41,093 nt of DNA, taken from Draconibacterium orientale (GTDB lineage Bacteria > Bacteroidota > Bacteroidia > Bacteroidales > Prolixibacteraceae). The stretch spans positions 1 through 41,093 of the forward strand of contig DYSZ01000015.1 in assembly GCA_020726265.1 (NCBI GenBank). The letters are read 5' to 3'. How positions within the stretch are numbered: the first letter of the stretch is position 1; each line of letters opens with the position of its first letter. The notes below the pieces were generated by a model, which had not been told where the DNA came from, searched no databases, and was given only the letters and a program-made list of their open reading frames with translations. Below are positions 17,876 through 25,527 of this stretch, in pieces. Position numbers and translations under genes: made by a program.

Positions 17876-18529
17876 CTATTTTAGTTGGGCTATTTTCTCA
17901 AAATGGGTTTTGTTCAGCGAAAATGTAGTTCCGTCATTTGTAGTGGTTATGGTAACCATATCTAAAGTAACCAGATTGGTTAAGATTTCTTCGCCTTTAC
18001 CACGTGATATATGTGCAAGCCTGATGAATTTTGATAAAGTAACCGAATGATTTTCTGAAAGATAGGAAATAAGTGCTTTTTCTATTTCTGAAAGTGTGAA
18101 ATGCAACGGTCTTTTGCTGTTTTTCCAAACATTAACCTGAATTTTATGAGCTACATAATTTTCGTCGTTTACTCTCAGATAAGAAATCCATTTTCCTGTC
18201 TCGTCTTTGGCATAATGCGGTTTTTTTTTGCTGGGCTCAACCTGTATTTCGAGTACGGTTTTTCCTTCGGCGAGCCACTGCCTTGTTGAGAATTTTACCG
18301 GTGGTTTACTGTAAATGGTGGCAGCCGACTCAATCATGTAAAATTCTTCATCGGTGCGCACGCCAGTAATTTTCCCGTTATCTTTCACACCTAACAGTAA
18401 TCTCCCTCCGTCGGTATTGGCAAAGGCAACCAGCGATCTTGCTATCTTTTTAGAATCGTTTACACAAAACTTAAAATCCTGGTGGAGGTGTTCTCCCTCC
18501 TGTATCATTTTATAAAGTTGATAACTCAA
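17876..18529 (-). CDS. AlbA_2 (Schlafen-like) domain protein with C-terminal winged helix
   Basis: A 217-residue cytoplasmic protein. The N-terminal half (about 8-125) has the AlbA_2 pattern: GEHLHQDFKFCVND, then IARSLVAFANTDGGRLLLGV and DNGKITGV. This domain is found in putative transcription regulators and is related to the Schlafen core. The C-terminal part (about 140-217) looks like a winged helix (SEIEKALISYLSENHSVTLSKF). It is likely a nucleic-acid-binding regulator, but neither target nor ligand is known. It stands alone, 120 nt downstream of the NifX-like gene on the same strand. Such proteins sometimes occur in defence loci, but nothing here supports that. Confidence 0.8.
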   Translation of the reverse strand: MSYQLYKMIQEGEHLHQDFKFCVNDSKKIARSLVAFANTDGGRLLLGVKDNGKITGVRTDEEFYMIESAATIYSKPPVKFSTRQWLAEGKTVLEIQVEPSKKKPHYAKDETGKWISYLRVNDENYVAHKIQVNVWKNSKRPLHFTLSEIEKALISYLSENHSVTLSKFIRLAHISRGKGEEILTNLVTLDMVTITTTNDGTTFSLNKTHFEKIAQLK

Positions 18530-18630
18530 TCCTGTCGGTTTTTAAATCTGAATAACAAACAAAGTCATCCGTTTTTGGTTCGTTCGGTTACAGTATTCAG
18601 TCCGATGAATCCTTTTTAATAAAGAAGCAG

Positions 18631-18655
18631 CCTGATTTTAAGTTGCTTATCAGGG
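18631..18655 (-). terminator. Possible terminator of the NifX-like gene
   Basis: The hairpin CCTGA...TCAGG with an inner TAAG-TTG-CTTA stem (18631-18654) overlaps the stop codon of the gene on the minus strand. The following bases are only moderately T-rich, so this is a weak call. Confidence 0.4.
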
Positions 18656-18973
18656 TTTTATCCTGTCCATAATTGTTTCAACCCTTATTTTGTCTTCCTG
18701 TAAAAGAATAAGCTGAATTTTTTCTTTTTCTAATAAATCACTCACTTTCGGGCCTACTTCGCCAGTGATTATGGAAGTTACACCTTGTTTTTTTAAAAAC
18801 TCAACCAGGTGAATTCCTGAACTTTCCTGTTCTTCCCTGAAAGGATTTTCAATAATGGAAAACTGATTTGTTGAAGGATTGAAAACTACAATATTCATAC
18901 ATTTCCCAAAACGAAGGTCGAGAAATGATTTTTCAGTTTTCCCGGTTGATGATATAGCGAATAATTTTTCCAT
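18650..18973 (-). CDS. NifX/NafY-family (dinitrogenase FeMo-co domain) protein
   Basis: A 107-residue protein with the single-domain RNase-H-like fold of the FeMo-cofactor-binding family. Seen: the N-terminal strand FAISSTGKTEKSFLDLRFGKC, a central NPF...SSGIHLVEFLKKQGV and the hallmark SIITGEVGPKVSDLLEKEKI. Family members outside nitrogen fixers are common in anaerobes and their function is unknown; some sit beside iron-sulfur or redox genes. No nif structural genes are present in the window, so a nitrogenase role should not be assumed. It lies 24 nt downstream of the AhpD-like gene, and the two are probably cotranscribed. Confidence 0.85.
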   Translation of the reverse strand: MEKLFAISSTGKTEKSFLDLRFGKCMNIVVFNPSTNQFSIIENPFREEQESSGIHLVEFLKKQGVTSIITGEVGPKVSDLLEKEKIQLILLQEDKIRVETIMDRIKP

Positions 18974-18997
18974 TTTGTAATTAGTTTTCAGTTTAGT

Positions 18998-19357
18998 TTA
19001 ATTTTTAGTAACCTGATCTGAGGTCAGTTCCTCCCAATATTCCACCGCGCGACGTGTGTGCGGTATTACAATGGTTCCGCCTACAAGATTGGCAACTCCG
19101 AATATTTCAAGAATTTCTTCTGTTGTAACTCCAAGTTCGAAACATTTGCCCAAATGGTATTTTATACAATCGTCGCACCGCAAAACCATCGATGTGGCCA
19201 GCCCTAACATTTCTTTGGTTTTGCTGCTGAGCGCACCATTCTGGTAAGTGAGTGTATCGAGGCTGTAAATTCGTTTCATTACTTTGTTGTCAGAGGCCAG
19301 AATCTTTTTATTCATCTTTTCTCTGTACCCATTAAAATCATCGATTAGCTTTCCCAT
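18998..19357 (-). CDS. Carboxymuconolactone decarboxylase / AhpD-like protein
   Basis: A 119-residue helical protein of the CMD family. Seen: the redox-type motif MVLRCDDCIKYHLGKC with C61-x-x-C64 and H68, the arrangement used by AhpD-like peroxidase-linked proteins, then GVTTEEILEIFGVANLVGG. The cysteine pair favours a thiol-redox role over true carboxymuconolactone decarboxylation. It is the first gene of a pair with the NifX-like protein. Together they may answer to redox or iron-sulfur stress, which is inference from family tendencies alone. Confidence 0.88.
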   Translation of the reverse strand: MGKLIDDFNGYREKMNKKILASDNKVMKRIYSLDTLTYQNGALSSKTKEMLGLATSMVLRCDDCIKYHLGKCFELGVTTEEILEIFGVANLVGGTIVIPHTRRAVEYWEELTSDQVTKN

Positions 19358-19671
19358 TCGTTATTTGTTTAAAACAGTTTCAGTAATTCAAAAGGCAATA
19401 AAGAAGGGTAAAAATGAGATTTAAATATCAAAAACGTCTTTCCCGTCCGTTTTAAAAATAGCTGAAAATTCGACATGCGATATTCATTCCCGCTTCTTTT
19501 TCAAAGTTGCTTTCCTTATTCAAAGTTGCAATGTTAAAACAACTTTATTTTGAGTGGAAGATTTCGCTTGAAAAAATAGCCGATTTTTTTTAGAGGTGCT
19601 GAATTGCGTTTCATTATTCGTATTTTAACTATTACAGCATTGGTATATGAATAAGTTCGTAAAATAGGAGT
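19358..19671. other. Gene-free divergent spacer upstream of the AhpD-like and SPOR genes
   Basis: This stretch of over 300 nt between divergent genes has no credible open reading frame. It holds an 11-bp direct repeat, TTCAAAGTTGC, at 19500-19510 and 19519-19529 (19-bp period), followed by the inverted partial copy CAACTTTA at 19540-19547. These may be an operator for either flanking gene. The rest is A+T-rich without clear structure. Confidence 0.65.
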
Positions 19672-19703
19672 CTGTAGTATTCCGGCTTTTTAGTTTATAT
19701 TTG
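19672..19703 (+). promoter_or_regulatory. Promoter of the SPOR protein / PurF-like operon
   Basis: CTG at 19672-19674 (one mismatch to TTG) is followed after 21 bp by TATATTTG at 19696-19703, an exact TAnnTTTG. Transcription would start near 19708, which excludes the upstream in-frame TTG at 19701 and supports the ATG at 19725. Confidence 0.7.
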
Positions 19704-19724
19704 CAACTTAATTTTCAGGAAATA

Positions 19725-20189
19725 ATGAAGCAGTTTTTACTATTGATTACAGCTTTGGTTACCGTGCTCACCGGATTTGGGCAGGTTACATTTCCAGGTT
19801 CAGAAATGAGTTCAGGTTCAAAGCCTGAAATAATTAAAAGTATTGACTCTAATCAGAGTCCGCTTTTAAACGATATGCTCAGCTGGCACATTTCGAACAA
19901 TAAAAACAACAAACAAATTGAAGGTTACAGGGTCGAAATTTTTTTTAGTTCCGATGCCGATGCCAAAGAAAAAGCGCTTAAAAAGAAAGTGGAGTTTTTG
20001 ACACTTTACCCTGATAATACAGTGCATGTTAAATACATAACTCCTAATTTCAGGGTAAGAGTGGGGGATTTCAGAACAAAAAACGAAGCATTGAAACTTT
20101 TTAAGGAAATAAAAAGTACGTATCCGTTATCGTTTATAGTTACCGATAATATTGATTTTCCATTGATGAAACCTTTACAGTATGAGTGA
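19725..20189 (+). CDS. Exported SPOR-domain protein
   Basis: A 154-residue protein with a signal peptide (MKQFLLLITALVTVLTGFGQ) and a C-terminal SPOR domain from about residue 67 to 147. Seen: GYRVEIFFSSDADAKEKAL, then VKYITPNFRVRVGDFRTKNE and ALKLFKEIKSTYP, the typical SPOR pattern. SPOR domains bind denuded glycan strands of peptidoglycan, often at division sites. It has no lipobox cysteine, so it is probably soluble in the periplasm. The last 8 nt overlap the start of the PurF-like gene, so their translation is probably coupled. No functional tie between the two is known. Confidence 0.85.
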   Translation: MKQFLLLITALVTVLTGFGQVTFPGSEMSSGSKPEIIKSIDSNQSPLLNDMLSWHISNNKNNKQIEGYRVEIFFSSDADAKEKALKKKVEFLTLYPDNTVHVKYITPNFRVRVGDFRTKNEALKLFKEIKSTYPLSFIVTDNIDFPLMKPLQYE

Positions 20190-22080
20190 TCAGATTCAGC
20201 ATGAGTGTGGAATTGCTTTAATCAGGCTTTTAAAACCACTGTCGTATTACCAGGAAAAATACGGCACTTGGAAGTACGGCCTGAACAAATTGTATCTTTT
20301 AATGGAAAAACAACACAACCGCGGGCAGGACGGAGCAGGTGCAGTTTGTGTAAAAAACCATCTTGACCCCGGAAGTGCCTACATCAGCCGCCACCGTTCG
20401 GTAAAAGAAAATCCGATAAAAGATATTTTCGATCAGATAAACGAACCACTGCTAAAAGCAATTTGGAACCGACAGAGCGTTGATGATCCGGAATGGGCCT
20501 ATCTCAATTTTCCGTTTGCCGGTGAACTTTATCTGGGGCACCTTCGATATGGGACTTTTGGAAAAAACAGCATCGATTTTGTTCACCCTGTTATGAGGCA
20601 AAACAACTGGAAATCGAGAAACCTGGTTCTTGCCGGAAATTTTAATCTTACAAATACCGATGAACTTTTTAAGGTGCTTGTTGATTTGGGACAGCATCCG
20701 AAAGCTTACACCGACACAGTTACTGCTCTCGAAAAAGTTGGCCATTTTCTGGACGAGGAAAACCAGATGCTCTTTAGAAAATATAAAAACGAAGGGCTGA
20801 GTAACGTAAAAATATCAGATAAAATAGAAGAAAATCTCGATATTCATAATATTCTTGAACGAGCAACCAAGGATTGGGACGGTGGTTATGCTATTGCCGG
20901 ACTAATTGGTCATGGCGATGCATTTGTAGTTCGCGACCCTTGGGGAATACGGCCTGCGTATTACTACCATGATGACGAAATTGTGGTTGTAGCTTCAGAA
21001 AGACCGGTTATCCAGACTGTTATGAATGTGCAGGTCGGCAAAGTGGCTGAAATTAGTCCGGGCGAGGCGTTAATCGTGAAAAAAGATGGACGAATCAGTA
21101 AAGAGTTGATACGGGTTCCCTACAAAAGAACCTCGTGTTCGTTTGAAAGGATTTATTTTTCAAGGGGTAGTGACCGCGATATTTACAAAGAGCGCAAAGA
21201 ACTGGGCAGACTTCTTACACCTGAAATACTGAAAGCAATCGACTACGACTTTGAAAATACAGTATTCTCTTACATTCCGAATACTGCCGAAACAGCATTT
21301 TATGGAATGATTGAAGGTGTGAGGGAATACCTGGTTGACTGGAAAATTCAGGAAATCAGAAAGAAGAACGGTTCGCTCACCAACGTGGATATTAAAAGAA
21401 TTATTTCGTTTGAACCCCGTGTGGAAAAAATTGCGATTAAAGATGTGAAGCTACGCACTTTTATTGCCGATGATGCCAGCCGCGACGACCTGGTTGCACA
21501 CGTTTATGATGTTACCTACGGAATTATCAGAAATCATGTGGATACGCTGGTAATAATCGACGATTCAATTGTGCGTGGTACAACCCTGAAAAATAGCATT
21601 CTGCGAATTCTCGACCGTTTACACCCTAAAAAAATAATCGTTATTTCTTCTGCGCCACAAATCAGATATCCCGATTGTTACGGTATTGACATGGCCCGGC
21701 TCGACAAGTTTATCGCGTTTAATGCCACCATTGAGTTGCTTAAAGAGTCGGGGCAGCAGCATATTATCGATGAAGTGTATAAAAAGTGCAAGCAGCAGCA
21801 AAATCTTCCAAAAGAGGAAATTGTGAACTATGTGCAGGAAATTTATTCAAAATTTACCCCTGAACAGGTTTCGGCAAAAATTGCCGAGCTTTTAAAACCC
21901 GAGGATTGTAATGCCGAAGTTGAGATTGTTTACCAAAGTATTGAGAATCTTCATAGAGCCTGTCCGAACGATTTGGGCGACTGGTATTTTACCGGATACT
22001 ATCCAACGCCGGGAGGTAATCGCGTGGTAAACAGCTCGTTTATTAATTTTATAGAAGGGAAAGACCAGCGCGCATATTAA
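20182..22080 (+). CDS. Large amidophosphoribosyltransferase-like protein (PurF family)
   Basis: A 632-residue protein of the PurF family, well beyond the usual 470-510. Glutamine-dependent PurF makes 5-phosphoribosylamine, the first committed purine intermediate. Seen: an N-terminal class II amidotransferase domain with the likely nucleophile C9 in QHECGIALIRL (needing removal of eight residues), HNRGQDGAGAVCV, YLGHLRYGTFG, and the PRPP-binding motif VIIDDSIVRGTT at about 457-468. Extra length lies in the amidotransferase domain (about 95-230) and at the C-terminus (about 530-632). Bacteroidota often carry such a long form besides a normal PurF. Whether this copy makes purines or does something else is not known, so no symbol is given. 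Confidence 0.85.
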   Translation: MSDQIQHECGIALIRLLKPLSYYQEKYGTWKYGLNKLYLLMEKQHNRGQDGAGAVCVKNHLDPGSAYISRHRSVKENPIKDIFDQINEPLLKAIWNRQSVDDPEWAYLNFPFAGELYLGHLRYGTFGKNSIDFVHPVMRQNNWKSRNLVLAGNFNLTNTDELFKVLVDLGQHPKAYTDTVTALEKVGHFLDEENQMLFRKYKNEGLSNVKISDKIEENLDIHNILERATKDWDGGYAIAGLIGHGDAFVVRDPWGIRPAYYYHDDEIVVVASERPVIQTVMNVQVGKVAEISPGEALIVKKDGRISKELIRVPYKRTSCSFERIYFSRGSDRDIYKERKELGRLLTPEILKAIDYDFENTVFSYIPNTAETAFYGMIEGVREYLVDWKIQEIRKKNGSLTNVDIKRIISFEPRVEKIAIKDVKLRTFIADDASRDDLVAHVYDVTYGIIRNHVDTLVIIDDSIVRGTTLKNSILRILDRLHPKKIIVISSAPQIRYPDCYGIDMARLDKFIAFNATIELLKESGQQHIIDEVYKKCKQQQNLPKEEIVNYVQEIYSKFTPEQVSAKIAELLKPEDCNAEVEIVYQSIENLHRACPNDLGDWYFTGYYPTPGGNRVVNSSFINFIEGKDQRAY

Positions 22081-22082
22081 TG

Positions 22083-22110
22083 CTGGTTTTTGAAATAAGC
22101 CAGTTTCTTA
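22083..22110. terminator. Weak hairpin between convergent PurF-like and NUDIX genes
   Basis: CTGGTTT (22083-22089) pairs with AAGCCAG (22097-22103), 7 bp with one G-T wobble, followed by TTTCTTAC. It is a modest terminator candidate for the plus strand. Confidence 0.4.
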
Positions 22111-22799
22111 CAAATCGAAGTTAAAACCACGTTCAATCAGCTCCTCGTATTTTTTCTGGTTAAAACAGTAATAAAAGGCCCCTTTACGCGAAGTGGCTTT
22201 TTCTTTTTCGCCCAGTTTTTCGAGTAAATCCATTGCCAAAAGCTTTCTGCGAAAGTTTCTTTTGTCGAATGGAAATTGATAAATGGCCTCGTATAACCGC
22301 TGTATTTGCGGGATTGTAAATTTTCGAGGAAGCAATTCAAAACCAATAGGTTGCGTTCTTGCCCTGATGCGCAGTTTTCGGAGCGCTTTCTGTACCATGT
22401 CGTTGTGATCGAAAATAAGCGGAGGTAGTTGAGAGAGCGAAACCCAAGATGCTCCGTGTTCTTTAATAAGTTTGCTATCGTGTTCGTTAATTTTAATCAG
22501 CGAGAAATAGGCTACAGAAATAATCCTTTCGCCCGAGTTGCGGTTGATATCGCCAAAAGTGTAAAGTTGTTCCATGTACACGCATTGAATCCGGTAAGCT
22601 GTGCCACAATGCGTTTGGCTGCATCATCCAGATTTTCATCAGTCGATACAAAACCGCCCATTAACGACCAGTTTCCTTCTTCGGGCTGAAAATTACGTTT
22701 AAGGAGTAACAGTTTTAAATCGTGTTCGTTTTCGTTAAATCCAAAAATGATGGAATCAACGGACACAAGGAGTTTAGGATGATGCGAATAGTAGTTCAT
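22108..22799 (-). pseudogene. NUDIX domain + winged-helix regulator (NrtR-like), frameshifted
   Basis: Two overlapping minus-strand frames together make one NUDIX-type protein of about 230 residues. The first part, 22799 to about 22583, has the N-terminal NUDIX region (LLVSVDSIIFGF, LKLLLLKRNFQPEEGNWSLMGGF). The second, from about 22581, resumes as VYMEQLYTFGDINR and runs to the C-terminal winged helix. One base is missing near 22581-22583, where the reading should go from FNA to VYMEQL. Relatives bind sugar or NAD-linked nucleotides and act as repressors. The gene starts 6 nt after glsB. The change could be a true mutation or a sequencing error; no slippery heptamer is seen that would suggest programmed frameshifting. 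Confidence 0.85.
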
Positions 22800-22805
22800 T
22801 TGAAT

Positions 22806-23777
22806 TTATTTAGGAATCGGCCAATCTCCGTTTTCCTTATCTTTAATATATGTTTCAATATGTCTGTCAACCTTTATTCCGTAAATATCTTCAATGGTAA
22901 CAATGATTCCTGTTTCGAGTACATTGCCGAAAGTATCTTCTTTTATGGTACCAAAGGTTTTCATCGAAGGCGAAAGATTCATATAAGCATTAAAAAGAGG
23001 CGGTATATTTTCGCCAAACTGGCGGACACTGTGCGTTAAAATTTTATAGTCGTCTTTATAATTATCCCCGGTGAAGATTTTGTCCATTGTAACTGAATTA
23101 ATATCAAATTCAACCGGTTCTTTTGGGTAAACAAGATTCTCTTTGTCACTGAAGTACTTCCGCATAAAATATTGAATCAGGTTTCTGGCTTCGCTGTGGA
23201 AATGCGAATACATGGTAACTTTTCCGAAAAAATATTTTATTTCAGGATGATCGACAGTGAGTGCACCCAATCCGTCCCATAAATTGTCGAGTGCAAAAAG
23301 CGCTTTTGCACCTGCTTTGCTCGACTGGTAAGCTGGCTGTACAAACGACCTGCCCAGTTCGATGGTGTAGGGAAGATATTCGCGGTTAAATTTTTCGGAA
23401 AAATGAAAAAGTTTCGATGTGGCTAAAATAACATCACCGTTCTCGTCGCGCGGGGCTTCGCTGCAAAGTATGTAACGATAACCACCCAATATTTCCCGGG
23501 CATCGGGATCCCATACAATTAATTGTTTGTAAGGTTTTTCAGAAGTATCGTAAGCATCAATGTCTGTTTCCTTTCCGGTACCACCACCGGCATCTCTGAA
23601 AGTCAGTTCGCGCAACCGGCCTATTTCATGCATCAGTGCAGGAGAATCGTTATGGGTGATTACGTATATTTCATTACCACCTTTATTCGTTTTTCTTAGT
23701 AGTTTTTCAGGTGTAAGTTCAGCGTTGATTTTTTTCCTCGGGAGAGGTGCAACTATCTCTTTCATTGACATTTTCAT
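22806..23777 (-). CDS. glsB: Glycine lipid N-acyltransferase GlsB (GNAT-like)
   Basis: A 323-residue acyltransferase with a GNAT-like fold, related to OlsB of ornithine-lipid synthesis. In Bacteroides thetaiotaomicron GlsB adds a 3-hydroxy fatty acid to the amino group of glycine. Seen: IYVITHNDSPALMHEIGRLRELTFRDAGGGTGKE... (split here: the RELTFRDAGGGTGKE block), DPDAREILGGYRYI, YTIELGRSFVQPAYQ and GALTVDHPEIKYFFGKVTMY, which match that group. Three near-N-terminal ATGs exist; the first is used here. It lies 64 nt downstream of glsA. The assignment rests on family motifs plus the pairing with a PlsC-like partner. The amino acid used, glycine or another, is inferred. Confidence 0.85.
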   Translation of the reverse strand: MKMSMKEIVAPLPRKKINAELTPEKLLRKTNKGGNEIYVITHNDSPALMHEIGRLRELTFRDAGGGTGKETDIDAYDTSEKPYKQLIVWDPDAREILGGYRYILCSEAPRDENGDVILATSKLFHFSEKFNREYLPYTIELGRSFVQPAYQSSKAGAKALFALDNLWDGLGALTVDHPEIKYFFGKVTMYSHFHSEARNLIQYFMRKYFSDKENLVYPKEPVEFDINSVTMDKIFTGDNYKDDYKILTHSVRQFGENIPPLFNAYMNLSPSMKTFGTIKEDTFGNVLETGIIVTIEDIYGIKVDRHIETYIKDKENGDWPIPK

Positions 23778-23841
23778 TTTAATAAGGAAAACAGGTGCGA
23801 AATTAGAAAAAATACCTGTTTTGGTTAAAATTGTAAAAAAT

Positions 23842-24711
23842 TTAATTTGTATTTGTGGCGTTTTGTTTCAATTGATAAGTTGCCTGTTTAACCCATTCTG
23901 CCCATTCCTGATGTGTCTTCAAATTGTCGAATGTTTGCCAGGGAATGGGTTTCCCGAAGTAAATGTAAACATCGGCGTTTTTTTGTTTTATAAGCTCGTC
24001 GGGGAGGTAAAACATTTCAATGTTCCATTTCAGCCCCAAAAACTTACGCCAGTTTGCCACCCTGTAAAAACGGTTTGAATTCTGCCCGCCAACAAATACA
24101 GGTATTACATCACGTTTGTGTTTTATCGCTTTTGTTATAAAGTGTTTTTTCCATTCCAGATCGGTTACTTTTCCTTTGATCTTTCGCGAAGCATAACCTG
24201 ACGGAAATATCATAATCTGAATATCCGAATCGTACAGTTCGTTCAGCTTTTCAGCCATTTCCCGGCTGTTGCTACCATGTTTGTTAACCGGAACAAATAC
24301 GGCTTTTAATCCCGGAATGCTCATCAGAATATCGTTGGCAAGAAATCTGAGTTCGCCCAGCTTTTTGTGAACATTCCGCATTAAAAGTAAAGCGTCGAAT
24401 CCACCAAACGGATGGTTGCTTGCAAAGATAAAACGGCCTTTTTCAGGAATATTTTCGACCCCAAAGATGTGTTCTTTTACATTGAATTCGGTAATCGTCT
24501 GGTTTACAAATTCAATTCCTTCAAGGTGATAGTTTCTTGAAATAAAATCGTTAAAAAAATCGATGTGCAGCGTATTGTCGATGTATTTGTATATAAAACC
24601 GGGAATTACTTTTGCCAGCGCAGGGTTCTTTTCTTTAAATATCTGCCTGATATTTATTGGTTTAAATGCTTTGTTTTCTTTGGTTTCCACGTATCCGAAA
24701 TTTTGTGCCAA
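23842..24711 (-). CDS. glsA: Glycine lipid O-acyltransferase GlsA (PlsC-like)
   Basis: A 289-residue PlsC-family protein that should add the second acyl chain to the hydroxyl of the N-acyl amino acid made by GlsB. Seen: the catalytic ASNHPFGGFDALLL (H100, D106), SIPGLKAVFVPVNKHG, and IMIFPSGYASRK, where FPSG replaces the usual FPEG. The frame opens with TTG at 24711 directly after an in-frame TAA, and no ATG is available before residue 100, so TTG is probably the true start; a GTG at codon 8 is the alternative. It is first in the operon glsA-glsB-NUDIX. The promoter must lie in the long divergent spacer before mraZ. Confidence 0.85.
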   Translation of the reverse strand: MAQNFGYVETKENKAFKPINIRQIFKEKNPALAKVIPGFIYKYIDNTLHIDFFNDFISRNYHLEGIEFVNQTITEFNVKEHIFGVENIPEKGRFIFASNHPFGGFDALLLMRNVHKKLGELRFLANDILMSIPGLKAVFVPVNKHGSNSREMAEKLNELYDSDIQIMIFPSGYASRKIKGKVTDLEWKKHFITKAIKHKRDVIPVFVGGQNSNRFYRVANWRKFLGLKWNIEMFYLPDELIKQKNADVYIYFGKPIPWQTFDNLKTHQEWAEWVKQATYQLKQNATNTN

Positions 24712-24990
24712 TTAAATAAAAATTACCCATTATTCAAATTCAGGTTTAGCCAGTCGGAATCTATTTATTGTAAAATCTCACTTAAGTTTTGTCATTTCCT
24801 GAAATCTCAATCTGCGATAAAAGTATTTGTCTTGAAAATGAGTTATTAACCATTGTTAATAAAATTAAGATGGGCTTCAAGTATCAGAATAATAGTGTTA
24901 TATGAGTTGTTAACAACAATTTATGCAGGGTTTTAAACGCAGTTTGAACAGGTTTTCAACAGTCAGAAGCTATGTGGTTAAAAATCGGAG
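24712..24990. other. Divergent spacer between glsA and mraZ, with palindromes
   Basis: About 280 nt without a gene. It contains TTATTAAC-CATT-GTTAATAA (24843-24862), an 8-bp perfect inverted repeat, and GTTGTTAACAAC (24906-24917), a 12-bp perfect palindrome. Both share a GTTAA/TTAAC core, so they may be two sites for one regulator. The glsA promoter should also lie here; TGAATTTG on the minus strand is one mismatch from consensus. Confidence 0.6.
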
Positions 24991-25025
24991 TGGAACAAAT
25001 TGGAATAAAGTGGCATATTTTGGAA
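24991..25025. promoter_or_regulatory. Probable MraZ operator: four TGG(A/C)A boxes at 10-bp period
   Basis: TGGAA at 24991, TGGAA at 25001, TGGCA at 25011 and TGGAA at 25021, each separated by exactly 5 bp. MraZ is known to repress its own operon by binding direct repeats of about 5 bp with 5-bp spacers just upstream of mraZ. The fourth box overlaps the putative -33 region, which fits repression. Confidence 0.8.
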
Positions 25026-25047
25026 TAAATTTCTATTTTTACATTTG
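25019..25047 (+). promoter_or_regulatory. Promoter of the dcw cluster (mraZ)
   Basis: TTTG at 25019-25022 is followed after 17 bp by TACATTTG at 25040-25047, an exact TAnnTTTG. Transcription should start near 25053, 17 nt before the mraZ ATG. Confidence 0.75.
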
Positions 25048-25069
25048 AAAAAGAACAAGCGATTGAGGC

Positions 25070-25522
25070 ATGATTGAATTTGCAGGAACATATAGCGCAA
25101 CCCTTGATGATAAAGGGCGAATCGTGCTCCCGGCTCCTTTCAAAAAGGAACTGGGTGATTTAGCTGCTGAGTCGCTTGTGATCGAAAAAAACCTGCACCG
25201 GGAGTGTCTGGATATACATCCTGAAAAATTCTGGAGAAAACGTGTCGAGGATTTTAAAAGCACGCTTGACCCGTTCGACGAAGACGATGATGCTCTTCTC
25301 CAGTTTTTTTATCAGAACTTTATTAAAGTTACAATGGCTCCAAACGGTCGCATCAATATTCCCGATTCCTATTTACAATATGCGAAACTTGAAAAGGGAG
25401 CTGAATTTATAGGTATGGGCGAATCCATCAGATTGCTTTCGGAAAGTAAAGCTGCAGAAACAATAATGAACAAGGCTGACTTTCTTGCAAAACTCAAGGA
25501 GAAACGACAGAAAAAAGTTTAA
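25070..25522 (+). CDS. mraZ: MraZ transcriptional regulator
   Basis: DNA-binding regulator of the dcw cluster with two AbrB-like (SpoVT) half-domains, forming a ring-shaped oligomer. It has 150 residues. Seen: first half GTYSATLDDKGRIVLPAPFK, second half VTMAPNGRINIPDSYLQYAKL, each with the expected GRI(V/N)(L/I)P turn. The C-terminus is lysine-rich. It is first in the cluster, 5 nt before rsmH. The four-box repeat directly upstream is its likely binding site, so it probably controls its own transcription and that of the division genes behind it. Confidence 0.95.
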   Translation: MIEFAGTYSATLDDKGRIVLPAPFKKELGDLAAESLVIEKNLHRECLDIHPEKFWRKRVEDFKSTLDPFDEDDDALLQFFYQNFIKVTMAPNGRINIPDSYLQYAKLEKGAEFIGMGESIRLLSESKAAETIMNKADFLAKLKEKRQKKV

Positions 25523-25527
25523 CCAGA

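Noticed and set aside
17876-18529. AlbA_2 protein considered as part of a defence system
   Set aside because: It stands among metabolic genes with no nuclease, ATPase or toxin partner nearby.
18650-18973. NifX-like protein taken as a sign of nitrogen fixation
   Set aside because: No nif structural or cofactor genes are in the window, and the family is widespread in non-fixing anaerobes.
22569-22600. Programmed -1 frameshift in the NUDIX gene
   Set aside because: No slippery heptamer or downstream pseudoknot is evident near 22581; a plain deletion or sequencing error explains it better.
24991-25030. Short tandem repeats considered as a CRISPR array
   Set aside because: The repeats are 5 bp with 5-bp spacers and sit on a promoter; they fit an MraZ operator, and no cas genes are present.
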